From assembly GCF_014529535.1 (NCBI RefSeq), contig NW_023503608.1:9908501-9972500 (forward strand): a stretch of 64,000 bases of DNA, in the 5' to 3' direction. The stretch is from Bradysia coprophila. Taxonomy: Eukaryota; Arthropoda; Insecta; Diptera; Sciaridae. The stretch's first letter is position 1. The number at the start of each line of letters is the position of its first letter. Positions 41,712-54,982 of the stretch are shown here, in pieces. A program made the translations under genes and the position numbers. The notes beneath the pieces are model-generated. The model was not told where the DNA came from and did not search any database. It was given only the letters and a program-made list of their open reading frames with translations.

Positions 41712-42398
41712 TCATAAACCAAAAAACATAGCAAATTCATACGATGTAAAAGTACAATCAGGAATGATCAATAACAACGTTAAATCAAAACGTTCCTTGA
41801 CGAGACTCTTGAAAACCGAAAACCGATCATCCATCAAATTTAACTGCGAAAAATAAGTGTCGTGGTGTTCTTGAAGGCGGTATAAAGGAGAATTACGTTG
41901 TATATTGGTCTTAAAGTTTGGAAGATAAAACAGTTTCTTTTGCCGGGTAGATATGCAACGACTATCAAACGTAAGCTGTTGGCAAAGCTGCGAATCGACG
42001 CGGTGATGAACCAATTTGAAAAGAGTCAGTTCGTCGTTCTCCAATCGCCTGGATTCTGACGAGTTCAGCTTGAGAACTGTGAGCCTTTTGTCATACGATT
42101 GTTTCTCGATGTTGAATTTGAAGAAAAACTTTCTCGAAAATATCCTCTGGACTCGCTCTATGTGGTTGATTGAGTTGCGATAGAATGGATTCCATACTGA
42201 TGAGCAATACTCCAATCTGTTTCGGACGAGAGCGTTATAAAGCGTCATAATACTTGACTGCTGATTAGAAAAGTATTTTCCACAACGAAAGATAAAACCT
42301 AGAAGCTGTTTTTTAACAAGTAAAACACGCACGGGCCCTGAAATGTGTTTTTCTAGTTTATCGTCACATCTAGTTAAAAAATGAAATACTTTTGGCAA
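41712..42398 (-). mobile_element. Non-LTR retrotransposon, C-terminal RT fragment
   Basis: A 228-codon open frame: LVKKQLLGFIFRCGKYFSN, MTLYNALVRNRLEYCSSVW, NPFYRNSINHIERVQRIFSR, a recognisable RT thumb and C-terminal region of a jockey/CR1-type element. It is 5-prime truncated and lacks catalytic RT motifs. Its sequence differs from the copy at 40195, so it is another family. Confidence 0.8.
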
Positions 42399-44885
42399 CT
42401 TGGTGCTTAATATTATTATGACTTATGACAAGCGAAAGTGCCAAAGATCTACCGTCCAAAACAGATACTCATACAACTTTTCATGCACCAAATTCACCAA
42501 ATTACGAGAAAAATTCTGTTATTCTGTCCCAAGGCATGAAAACATTTTAGAGAGGAGGTGCATAATAAACTATTTCATATACTATTTCAATGTGGCTTAC
42601 ACATCTGTGCTTACACTTACTACACGTATTTCAGTGAAAACACATAGATGTGATGAATGAATCATGTCATTGATTTGTAAGTTCTACAGCAATCTATTAT
42701 CCAATTTCCTGACTGATTAACTGAAATTTGCAGATACCTTCACAAAATTTTTTGTTACGATAAGGGATATAATGTAGCAGAAATGACCAAAAATAAAACT
42801 AAGTAGCAAAATTTAAAAAAAATTGTTTGAAATCCAAATCAATTTGTTATCACTTAAAAGCCTGCCGATATTACTACTGAAGAGTGTTGACTTACAGGTC
42901 ATATTTGTAGAAAATGTTGAGGAATTGAAGGTAGATAGCACATAGAATTCGAAATAACTCAGTAAAAAATGAGCACTTCCACTGACTGTCTATTTTGGGT
43001 AGATTTCAGTGACTTTCCCGAGTAGAGTGAATCGTTTTATCTGATACGTACAAACAGTTTCGATTCTAGACTTGACACTAGTTTGTGGGGTGTTGCAATT
43101 TCGACATTTTTTTTATTTAAATGTCTAACCCACCTGGCACTGGCACCACGAGAAATGATTTATCGGAAAACCTTTAATGTAATCTTTGTTGTAAATGCGG
43201 TTCTTAATTAAAACTTTTAATATAGCAATAAGTCGCAGAGGTCGAGTTTTCTAAAATTTTCTAAGGTCAAAAAACCACTTCCATATAAAATTTTCGGCCC
43301 TGCAGAGCAGAAATTTGGTCCCAACGAAGAATTGCTCAACTTCGAAGTGAAATCTCGGACAGAAGATGCATCTTACGCTTGATCGAATTTATCGTTTTTT
43401 CACTCAAAATTTCATGAGGAATTTACAACAAAAGAGTTTTTGAAGATTGGGTGGAAAATGTCATGAAAATGTGGATTTTATTGATAGTGCAAGTCAGATC
43501 TGAAAATCTTTATGAACTTTCGCACTATGGTAAATAGTTCGTCCTAAAAGAGGTTGAACTCAGCTTTTCAACGGCTTCGCTTTGACAGTTATGGAACACT
43601 ATATGAGATTTGGATAAAAATCAAATTTTTAAAATCGATCCACCTTACTCCATTGCGTTAGTGATTTGCAACGAATCGAAGGGCTCTGCGACAAATAGAA
43701 GGCTGATGTGAGTCGCCTTAATGTGACATACCTTTCGAAAGGTATTTTAACAGAGAATACAATAAAAGAAAACTTCTGCAAAAATTATTTGAAATCATTT
43801 TGAGTTTACGCTACAAGGTTCAAAAATAGGGACACTCGTGATTTCATTTTTTTAAATGTCACAGAAGGCTGTCATCTATTATCGAAAACGACTGCGAAAA
43901 TAAACGAAAAGCTCTGACTAATGAGGTATTATATAGCAGGAAGCATGTTCAAAACAAATGAAGTAAAAGATTTCTGAAGTCAATCTAAGAAAATCTTCGA
44001 TCAAATGGATTAATAAATCAGATAGTAAAACCAAGGTTCTGAAAGAACAGGTTAAGACACCAAAAAAAGGCGGGTGACGTGACACCAACTTTGTTAATCG
44101 CACTCATTACAAATTGTGTGAAAATTCAACTGGAATAAAATAATTTTTATTTTTTTATTTTTGTTAACTTGAAGTCGTCATATAAATTTTCTTAAACGTA
44201 GACGGCGCCACAGAGAAATGTTGGTATCATCGCCTTCGTGATCTTAACCTGTTCTTTCAGAACCTTAAGTAAAACTGTTAATATCCTTGCTGTCTGTGAC
44301 AGGTTAAATGTCGGAAACGTCGTATCAATAATTAACTGTAATAATTGACAAGAGAATATTTTTCAATCTAAATTATATGTAATGATCTAATGGCAACGTG
44401 TGGGAACACTGCATCATGTGGGAACCATCGAATTTATTGGGGAACGTACTTGTTTACTTTTTATTGTAAACCCCTTAAATTATTATTTTCTTTGTTTCAC
44501 TCATTAAACGAATAATTTATGGAAATATCGATCATGAATATGCTAAATTTTTACTTTGTAAACTATATTGTAAACTCTAATCGTTAATTTATGACATGAT
44601 GGAATCTCGTACATGAAATAATTTCCTGCAGAAGACCTATTAATGGGAGTATTATAATGCAATTAAGTTCAATACAATTTAGTTACATTGTGAAATACTT
44701 AATGATTTTTCGGATATTCATTTACTGATGTTAGTAACGGAGTTAAACACATTTTCCATTTATAAGCGCAGAGTGTTTCTGTAGCAGTCTGGATCCGGTA
44801 AGAAAGGAGAGGAATGATTTTTTCAAAAAACTATAAATTTGTAAAACCCATTTTACATTAACTCTCATTTGAATATGATTTTTTA
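42399..44885. other. Intergenic, repeat remnants
   Basis: Contains a fragment (42433-42473) of the 26812 MITE family, a dispersed-repeat member at about 43890-44010, and an inverted repeat at 44034-44266. No gene recognised. Confidence 0.45.
44034..44266. repeat. Inverted repeat, perfect 25-bp arms
   Basis: The arms at 44034-44058 and 44242-44266 are exact reverse complements (core TTCTGAAAGAACAGGTTAAG), 183 bp apart. The left arm overlaps the end of the dispersed repeat at 43.9 kb. Confidence 0.75.
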
Positions 44886-46073
44886 GACCCGTACGAAGTA
44901 CTGGGGTCTTATAGGTTTACGCATACCTTTGAAACACGTCGAATTGGACTCCCTGAGTAAGGGGAAACCTATTGTGGTTGTCTAGAGATGCCAAATCAGT
45001 GAAGAAAAAAAATGTCCGTCTGTCTGCACGATAACTTGAGTAAAACGCATCCGATTTTGAAAATTCTTTTTTTTCCCGTTTGGTAATGTCAAAAGACAGG
45101 CTAAGTTCGAAGATGAGTGATTTTGGATCGACCCCTCCCGAGCTGTGGCCCAATAAGTGCTTTACGGCTTTTCGAAGATATCTCCGGACATTTAAACATT
45201 ACACTTGTAAATGATACGTCAAATATAAGGTATTTACAATACCGATCGACAAAAAAAAGTTTATGGAAATCGGATGACCGACTCGTGAGTTAGACCCCTT
45301 GGTGTGAAACAGGCACAGGGCGGCAAGCAGTTTTAGCTTGTAGGTCGGCCACATTTGAACATATTTCGTCTGTTTTAGCTTTATTAGATAGGTATTGACC
45401 GTACCAATCAAGAAAAAAAACGTTTTTGAAATTATATTCTCCGGAGCGTGAGCAAGGTCTCTTGGAGTGAGCTCTTATCTGGCTACTCGGCCGTACAGTG
45501 AACGTGGAGTATTTTGTCAATATCTCGAGTAAATTTTGACCGAATTTCATGAATTTTTTTTTGTTTGAAAGGTATTAACGAATGTAAAGCGTCGGTAAAA
45601 TTTCCGATCTCCTAACAAAATGGCTGCCGGGGGCCATATTGGATTTTAATAAAAGTGATATATCTTGGGAAAAATGGTACTTAGAGAGTTTCTGTTAACA
45701 TGGAAACAATTTGTTATGTGTGTGGGGTGTTTCAGGCATTCCATATATGGACATCTACATATATCTATATTCACCTATATTGAGCTATATACAGGCATAT
45801 AGAGCTATATTCATCTGTGAAATGTTTATTTATAGGAAAATATAGGTAAATATAGCGGTATATAGCTGTTTAAATAGGAATTTATGAAAGTTGACTTCGT
45901 ACGGGGCTGTCTATATTGCCTCCGGCAATTTATTTGTATATGATAACAAGGCAAAGAGTGGATAATGCAAGTGATTTTAAAGCGCGAATAGCTTTTCAGT
46001 AGAGAATGAAGTAAAAGAAATGAAGAGTTTCACAGTAAAGTCTTTTGATACAAATAGGTCTTTCGTACGGGTC
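44886..46073. mobile_element. 1.2-kb nonautonomous element with GACCCGTACGAA ends
   Basis: GACCCGTACGAA (44886-44897) and its exact reverse complement TTCGTACGGGTC (46062-46073). An additional TTCGTACGGGGC at about 45896 suggests a nested or duplicated end. The interior has stretches such as GTCCGTCTGTCTGCACGATA and an AT-rich palindromic cluster (45748-45870) built from TATAG/CTATA. No transposase frame was found. Confidence 0.6.
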
Positions 46074-48493
46074 GGCGTTAGCTATGTTTTTAACTACAAT
46101 TATATATGCAGAACTGTTCTTATGTTAAATGACTTGTGATAGCAATGCGTGCTGATGATTCTCTGAACATTGTGGCGGTACCCTGGGTTAGAATTTGCCA
46201 AAGAAAATATTCAAAAATGTCTATATTCCGTTGTCTTGAATCTGTTTATAACGTTTTTCAAAAAGAAAAATACAAACAAAAGTGACACTTTCTCTACAGC
46301 TAAATGATAACATTCATATATAACTGGGTCAATGAGTTGGATGATGTGCCCCTTTTTTTGTCAAGCACTCACTAAAACAAAGTCATACACACACACGCTT
46401 TCATGATATTAATATCGTCTATATTTAAATTAACCACGAAAACCTCATGTTCTCTTCACCTGAAGCAAGACATTAAAACCCTTTCGCATCAAATTCAACC
46501 GAAAGTTACTAAAATTATACCGCAAGCTATGTAACAACTATGTAAATTCCGTATGTTTAGAGACTAACTTACATCAAAACCATTTATATTCATATTAAGT
46601 CTGAGATGAGACACTCATATTGTAGCATTACCATTTTGTGTGTGGAATGTGGAAAGAAGAAGAAGAAAAAAAGTTAACAAAGAATATATACGTATGGTTT
46701 GATGGTTGCCGGATGTTCATTTTCTATGTTGTGGGTATGGTTTTATTGGATTATTGTGCGAAAGGTAAATAGGGGATGAATTTTATCATTATTTTTGATG
46801 TATGTTTTTTAACCTTTTACCACTTTAATTCAATTCGAATCAAAAACTTAATTATCGAAAGTTTTTATGGGTTTCACTACCTGCATAGAGGTAGAAATGT
46901 TTGTGAACAAAAACGTTGCTCTGTCAATGGAAAAATCAGAGGAAATCTGTAATCCAGTTAAAAGCATCCAATGCATTTTAGCTTTCGAATTCCATTTACT
47001 TCATTTACCTAATTTAAATGTTACCATGCAGATATTTATGCATTTAGCCTTGAAACTTTACATGCAGCAAAATATTTTGTAATTTATTAGTATAGCAGCA
47101 TCCCGAGTAGAAAATCCGTCGGGAAAATGAAATTTTTTTTATAATTTATTTTGGTTCTACAACCAAAATAAAAAATATTCGCATCATTAGAAAGAATTTA
47201 AAACGAACGAATTTTTTTATAAATTCATTTCTAAATTATTTCTCACTCTCGAACCAAACGAAACGACATTTTTGTTAATGCTGTCTAGGAAACTGTCAGC
47301 AGACTGTCAGCAGGCAGTAAGTTGCTAACACCAATACACGTATACAAATACAAATTGAAATGTCATGAATATAAAGCGATACCATAGCCGTACTAAAAAA
47401 AAGTCGGTACATTTTGTTGACACAGTGTTTCGGCGTTTATTAAAACAGAAAATGTTGTGAGTTTTGATTTCACTTTTAGCCACCTAAAAATGCGTTTTTT
47501 CCATATATCGTTGAACAACTTTTGTCTTAAAATAAGTCAACGAATCGAATGAATCAAAAAAATTAATAAAAATTTTTGATTTTCCTGACGGATTACAAAA
47601 AAATGACAGAAAAATTTTTGTACACCTGTTACTGACTACGACGACAAAAATAAATAGTGAGCTCTGCTAACGTCCTCTAATTATATAGCAAAAATCATGT
47701 TGAATCAAATGAAGTGAAAGATTTTCTTTCAATCTATCTAAAAATTCCAAGTAAAAGATCCAATTAAATGTTCCAATGGTATTACGACATGTTTGCGGTC
47801 TGTGAGAGGTTAAGAGCCAAGACTTCAGGCGATTGGGGAACAAGCGGTCTCCGATTTTAATGAGTGATAGCTCGTTGGATTCGTCTTGTAATTCTAGGAA
47901 ACACGTATCTTTCACTTTTTCTCAAAAAAAAAATTATTTTCTGTCAAAAGCTCTCAAAAGTAAAGACATGTCAGAGAGTACCGAAAACAGTTTTTCGGCA
48001 ATAACTCAAGAAAAAATTATTTTAAATTGTTGTAATGTTGTACAAATGTCGGCCTTGGAAAGACCTACAGGTAGAGTATACGCACTGCTTGGTGCGAGTA
48101 CATCCACGAGACTTATGACTAAAATTATGGTGAATGTTCGGAGAGTCCGGATTCTCTGCAGCTTCTTTGTTCCACGGAACTGAGTATGGGGTGTTGTAGC
48201 TGGCCTCACCCACTATCGTTGCACATATAAATGAACCCAGTACTTTTGTGCTACAAGCCCACAGATGTCTTGAAAAAAAAGTTGGTGCCAAAATGCAGAT
48301 TTTTTCTTTTTTTTCTGAGGGCTCTTCAGCTGGAACAGCATCTGGAACGGTACTACGGCAGTCTTTTTTTATCGTCTACTATTCTTTTACCTTATCAATA
48401 GAAAAACGCTTCGATATGTCGAAATCAGTATATGTGAAGTGTTGTATCGCTGAGGGATTCAAAGCCAATAAAAACGAAAATTTTTTTGTTTTA
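46074..48493. other. Intergenic, no gene recognised
   Basis: AT-rich. A third member of the dispersed repeat lies at about 47650-47815 (TATATAGCAAAAATCATGTT then TCAAATGAAGTGAAAGAT). Frames at 46867 and 47833-48183 have no support. Confidence 0.4.
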
Positions 48494-49363
48494 CGTTGCC
48501 GACGTTTCGACCTGTATCCAGGTCATCTTCAGGGCCTCTATTTGGTTAAAAAAGACATTGAACTTTAGTCACATGAAAAACATTTTTGTTTACAAATTTG
48601 CTTCGTTCTAATAAGACATACCTTAGAATCTTAGTTAAAAACAATTTTCCGGAAAATCCAAAACAAAACAGACCGAAAATTAACGTGAAAATCGAAAATG
48701 TTTCAACAATTAAACTCGAATAACACTTGTCGTATACTGTCAGTTGATCGTCGTTGTATGACTGGTCGAATTCGTGTGTGTGTGCCTAACACTGTTACCA
48801 GCGTAGTGTTTAAGGACCGCCGAATATGTAGGGGCTGTATGTGCGGAATCCGTTTTATAATTACATGCTCGGTCGCCGTTCATGATGATGTGGTTAACTT
48901 CGGATATTTGTAGCTTTTTCTTGTTTGAATTTTTGTCAACAATCTTCATCGAGTCAAAATTGAATTGGTGTCCAGTTGATTTTGTGTGGTAAGCTAGTGC
49001 CGATGCTAATTTCGGTTTTTCCAAATTGGTTTCCGAACATGAATTTCGATGCTGTTTTTTTCGTGTGCCACATTTTTGGTTCGTTTCACCTATGTACCTT
49101 GATGTGCAGATGAAACAGTCTATCTGATACACTACACCTGAATTTTCCATTGGGTCCAATTTGTCCTTATTCTTGGAATAGAATTTTCCTAATTTGTTTT
49201 CTGGTTTGTTGGCAAAAACGACTTCTGGCATGAAGTATTTGACTTGCTGACGTAAAGTTTCTGATACTTTGGGGACATAGGTGACGGAACAATATTTGGG
49301 TGCGGCGATGGTTGTAGCGACGGAGTTGTTGGTGTTATTCGACCAGCAATACAACATCACCAA
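48494..49363 (-). mobile_element. Penelope-like retroelement, GIY-YIG end
   Basis: A 207-codon minus-strand frame contains a GIY-YIG nuclease domain of the Penelope type: GVVYQIDCFICTSRYIGETN, RKKQHRNSC, then ALAYHTKSTGHQFNFDSMKI. The Cys-x2-Cys before YIGET is typical of Penelope-like elements. The RT part upstream is missing. At 48494-48541 the minus strand has CCTGAAGATGACCTGG, ATACAGGTC and GAAACGTCGGC, a conserved Penelope terminal motif with a hammerhead-like GAAAC after a short stem. The element is 5-prime truncated and not expected to be active. Confidence 0.85.
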
Positions 49364-52300
49364 AACAAATCAGTATATGGTTTTCGGTTTCGGAATCTCT
49401 TGGACAGCAGCGACCAAACAAGGTTGACAATGGATAGTAGAGAGTAGTCCACTAGGAGTCCAACGATACTATGGAAGCCGTTGGCCGTCGCTGTCCAAGG
49501 TTGTGACAGGAAATTGAGAAAATTTGTCTACGTCGGAGAACTTCTAAGGGCTCATCTGCCGCCATAAATCAACTAAAAAAACTAAAATAGTAAATTCTCT
49601 GCAGTGAGACTTATCAAAATATGTTTTTCCGTAGCATGGCACTACTGAGGCTAGGCTATCTTGCCATACATACCATGTTATGAACTTGTGTCACTGCAGG
49701 CGGTCAGGGATTCGGGAAAATCACCTATTTTTTCACCTAAAATCATTGATATCACCAACAGGTCAACATGGACCTGGTGGTGTGTATACTCAAAATGTGC
49801 GTCCCTTTAAGGCCTACAAGGCTAGCTAAAAAATTTCAACATTGTTTCCCTAGATTAATAGCAAGAAAATGATTTTGGGGCTCTTTTGGCAGACCCTTAC
49901 TTCATGACCTCGATCGTCAACAACAAAATAAATTTCATCAAACGTAGTACTACGTTTTACTCGCAATAGTTCAACGAATCGAAGGAGATATAACTCAATA
50001 ATATCCGTGACCCCTTGTCCCAAAGCTGTTCGATGATTTCGCGATATCACTCTATAGCGACCGGTCGTCTATTAGACTAGACAATGTCAAATATTAAAAA
50101 TAGCTAGTGGTTCAAAAGGAAGGAAGGAAAAATTTCTGAAATTCAATCAGTTTATTACAGGTACACCCCAGCCAAGGATTTGTTAAAGCCAAGTCTACAA
50201 ACGAATCGGATGTACGCTATAACATCCAATTAATATTGCTTTACATCCGAAAGCGGAAAATCTGTAATGTTATCGATTCATTACAAAAGCTTTTCGTTAA
50301 AGTACTTTTATCCCGAACCATGCACACCGTTCTATCCAAAATTGAATCGAATATATACCTGGGCGAACACATTATCGGCAGGTAAAAACGCATGCGTATT
50401 ACTATTACCTTGGGGTTTTCCATATCCCTACCATAATTCCGTTGATTGTGTTTTTAGTACATCGTTTGGATTTGGAGTAACGTGTGCGTTTGAGATGTAT
50501 CATAACAGTCCATGGTTTTTATTGCTTCTTATATCTAGTCAAGGACAGTTATGGTGTTGTTTACTGTATACACTAATATTAATATACTATGCATATAATA
50601 CACTGAATGTTTAGCTCCAGGTTTTTTTATTTGGTCTTTCCGAACGCACGCTACGCGATATATAATATATTCAACAAGAATTCATTGTGCTTGCGTTAGG
50701 CAAGTCTCTAATGGTGGATGGATGGATGGATATGGATATATACATACATTCCACGAATATGACGATGAACTTGTTGATGTTCGGCTTGTATAAATGTTTG
50801 GTTGTAGAACATTGGATGGAAATTGTGAAATAACAAGCTTTTGAACCTTGCAACAGGTTATATTGATGTAAAAATATTTTTATGGACTAGGGTGACGACA
50901 GAAATAATGTATATACATCTAGATATAGACATGAGGGATATGTACACACAGTATATGATATGGTGGGAGGGATGTGTTTTCATTGTGGTGTTATAAGATA
51001 TTGCTTGTTCATAAATTAGTTTTCTTTTCGACATTTTTTTTGTTTCGCGTTAATTGGTACGTCTACAGATGTAATGTTTATGCGAGTGACGAACATGGTT
51101 TTTTTACAGACTCATATATTTTAAATGAAACTGCGAGACGGTTTTATGAGAGCGAAGGCTTTTTAATGTACATTATGGGGCCCGTCGATGAGAGACGCTC
51201 CGTGATTTGAAAAATCATAAATTCAGGTATGTGCGCTGTTTCCATTTCCATTAAAATAAACGTAATAAAAATTACATTTCGCATTCATAATATTCTTTTG
51301 AAGTTTATTGTTAGAATCTCATAGTCTCTAAAAACAAGAAATTGTAATTATGATGAATGTGTGTACGAATACATCTCCGTAGGTATAATGTTGAAAACAT
51401 GATATTCGTGTGTTACGCTGTAAGCTGTAACAATAATAAATTAGATGGGATCATTCCAATTTTTAACGACTTTCTGCATTTTATGTCTACAAGTACGTCA
51501 ACATATCATTTCGATTTTGTTTTGTTAGAACTAGACACCTCACATGATCTTGTCATTAGTTAATCTTGTACTTCTTTTTTTAGTAGCCTCATCGCGCATG
51601 TGTTAGCATGGTATACTGATGAGTCCTCTGAGTCCGCACTCCTAACAGAACCCTTTTTTAAAAACACTTTCAATTTTTTTTTTCTTTGATGACTGCTGTG
51701 AAAATCCATTCAAAATTAGGGAAAAAAAACAAAATTCAAAAAATTTGTATGAGAATCGATCCGTTCAGATATTGCGGTGTACGTTTTTTTTGTATCCTCT
51801 AGGGTCCCTTTAGTTTTTTGGGTAACCTTTCATAAAACTTTTTCTCATTTAGGGCCACTATGAAAATAGAGTTCATAATCGTTTTTATTGTGGTCAATAT
51901 TGTGTGAAGTTTGTAATAATTTTACCAAGAGCGATTAATTTACTCTTTGTTAGTTAAATAATTTTACGTTTCATTTAGAAGCGGAGCGTGAAATTACTTC
52001 TAAGAAAATACAAATTTTTCATAGTAAGCCCGCCCATCTCAATCTGCTATTACATGAAACAATCCAGAAAGCCTTATGTATCAATATAAAATATAATCCG
52101 AAATCTTCAGAAAAAGTTTTTTTTTCACCATTTGGAAACTGTGACAAGAAAATCGTCAAAGTCATCCAATTTGCCTGAGAATATCACACGCAAGCTTTGC
52201 GAACATTTCACTTTTAATTGAGCTGTTCAGTCGAGATGATACACATCCATTTTATATTTTCTTTCTTTCATTTTTTTTTTGTTTTCGTTGCTTCTTTTTT

Positions 52301-54980
52301 TCGGTATAATTAGGTCAATTAATTTTCGCAGAAAGTGTAAAGTTTTTGCAAAGTTTTATTCTGATGGAATTCGTTTGATTGAATGGAGTTTGATTGTGAA
52401 CGACTTGCCAAAAAGAAAAGTTTTAATGACATACAACGGTACAATCGAACGAGCACATAGACAGTGTGTCTCTAATATCATCGAACTATTCCAAAGTGAA
52501 CTCTTTGAATAATTCATTAGAGCCAACTATTCCGTGGTGTAACTTTCAATTACATCAAAAGTTTGTTTTGTAAAGAGCTGAACGAGCTGAACCTTGAAAT
52601 TTAATGTAATTGGATTCCGTTGCGAACGAACATACTGAAAATGCAAGTGTTTTCACGAAACATTTGCTTTGATGTCAATAATGTTGATACGTTGATAGCG
52701 AACAACGCAGCAAACTCTGCGGTGATTAGTATACGAGAGTCGATGAGGTGAGATCTTATCTCAAGTACGAAATATGTGAAGTGTTATTAACTTAATACAA
52801 CTTAGGATACACTGGCAGTGAATACCAACACAATCTCTGATATGCGAGATGTTGTGATTTGAAATTGTTTACACGAAAATTTCGTTTAACAAATGGAAAT
52901 TCTATGTAGATTTTAATTTTTGGATGTTTTGTTTAGGTACGCGACGTTTGCAACGTGCAAAGAAGTACTAGAGTATAATAGAATCTAGATTTTAATTTGT
53001 TGAACGAAATGTATGTGGAAATGTGGATACTTTTTAGTGATAAGTTAAAAGGTCATCCTTCCATTAATGCCATTAATATCACTTTCGCCGTGAAGAATGG
53101 ATATATGGATTAATATCTTCAAAAGAAAGTTGATGATAAGAGCGAATATATTACGGTAAAAATCTTGTAAAAAAATTCGTCTCTGCGTAGGAGAAACCTT
53201 GAAAACCTTTACTGCTTGCTTTCCTATGCGCGATATAAATTTATTGATAAAAGAATGTGAAATCACAAAAGGTACAATATTGATACGTTAAATCCGAACA
53301 CACTCTTTCTGCGAGAAGTATCTGACTTTCTGCGATCGAGATGTTAAATGAAAATCTCTTGACTTCATTGATATTATATATAAACATCAGAATATTGAAT
53401 GTGTTCCATTCGCGCATCATTCAAAATATTTTTTTTTCTTCCCTTTTGCCGGTCTTATTTCTAGAAATAAATTTGGAAATAAAATTTATTCCGGGATTTC
53501 GTTTGTGTGTCATTCGTAATATTTTTTTTTTCTTCCTTTTTCAGGCACAACAAATTCACTGAGTCAGAAATTCGTGTACATATTTGAAATACATCCATCT
53601 CCTCCCTTCTGATGTACCAGAATGGAACGAGGCTATATTGTTTGCAAATAAATATTTATTTTTGTATACGCGATGTTAGTTCATTGTTTATGTGCGATGG
53701 AAAAAGTGAATTTGAATTTTCATCCTAACAATAAAAAGAATATTGCTGTAGGGCTTGAATGCGGGTAAAGGATGCGGCAAAGAAAGTATATTAGATGTTG
53801 TTCCTTAAATATGTACACACAATGCTCCACTTAGATAAGAAATTGAACTTTTGAACTAGTAAAACTTGAGGTAAAACTAAACAGACATTTCGTCTCTTAT
53901 TATTATTATGCTGGGTCTTTTAGAAAAATTGTAGTATCGTCATGTAACAACGCACTTCAAGCAAAGCGGATCATTCAACAGCTTAACAGAGTACTATTTT
54001 GTATGAAATTGTTTTTTACAGTGCTTTGTTCGAGAGACTGTCCAGTTTCAGTACTCTATTTAGAGTAACACTCATGCTTTTGAAGTACGTTGGATGTTTA
54101 TTAAATCTGTTACACATTTTGCTGAAAATTTCACATTATATTTAATACAAAATCTTGTACTTCCGCCGTTTTTGAAATACGATCGCAATAACCTCAGATC
54201 ATTATTGATTTTTGGCGTGGCTGTTGGTAACAGGTTATTAGCCATTTCTAAAATAAACGTTTTTTTGAGCGTTTGGGTACGGTTTCTAAAGTGTATTCGC
54301 CCAAAACCACTTACAGTGGAGGTGTGACGCAAGTCCTGTTATCCACTTACAAAAGAACTGATATCGGTGTAGGTGACGCTTACAGATTCGACACGCAAAA
54401 AGATATGCGTCACAAATGGCAGCTGATGAGGAAAGTAGGCGAAAGTTTTATCAACAAAAATCTTACCAGAAAAATTTTAGGAAGAAATTTATAACAAAAA
54501 ACTTGATTCGTTTACGTTGAGAAAAGTCGGATGTTTTATTAGGCTACGGCCTTGCCTGATCCTATATATATATGTTCCTCAGTCCTGCGGAAAAAAAATT
54601 TTGTCAAATTTTTCAGTGTGAACGGACTTGCGTCATTTTCTTTTTAAATACACATTTATTGCAGTCCAAGACATTAATATCTCAAATCTAGTAAAATTTG
54701 ACTAAAAGTTTGCTTTGCCTAAACTTATGAAGTAAAAGATTTCATATTACAAATTTGATGATGTAAGTATTAGATTCATATTGTATTTAGAATTTGAAGT
54801 ATTAGTTGTTTACAGGGTGAAATTGATTCCACAACAGTTTCATTAAACAAATAAAAATGTAGATTTTAATTTTCTAAACAAATCATTTAAAACCACAACA
54901 TATCCTAAATCAGAAAACATGCTGAATTTCACTTTTCTTATAATCGTAGGAAGAAACACTTTTATCTCCCTGTAAAGTAC
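49364..54980. other. Intergenic, no gene or clear repeat recognised
   Basis: Strongly AT-rich. The open frames here (for example 50267-50614, 52279-52512, 53341-53562) lack promoters, splice partners or recognisable domains. A GGAT microsatellite lies at about 50714-50731. A 3-prime or intronic part of a large gene outside the window cannot be excluded. Confidence 0.4.
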
Positions 54981-54982
54981 TA

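Noticed and set aside
51615..51640. CTGATGAGTCC followed by a CTGAGTCC near-repeat, resembling a hammerhead ribozyme core
   Set aside because: No GAAA follows and the would-be stem II does not pair.
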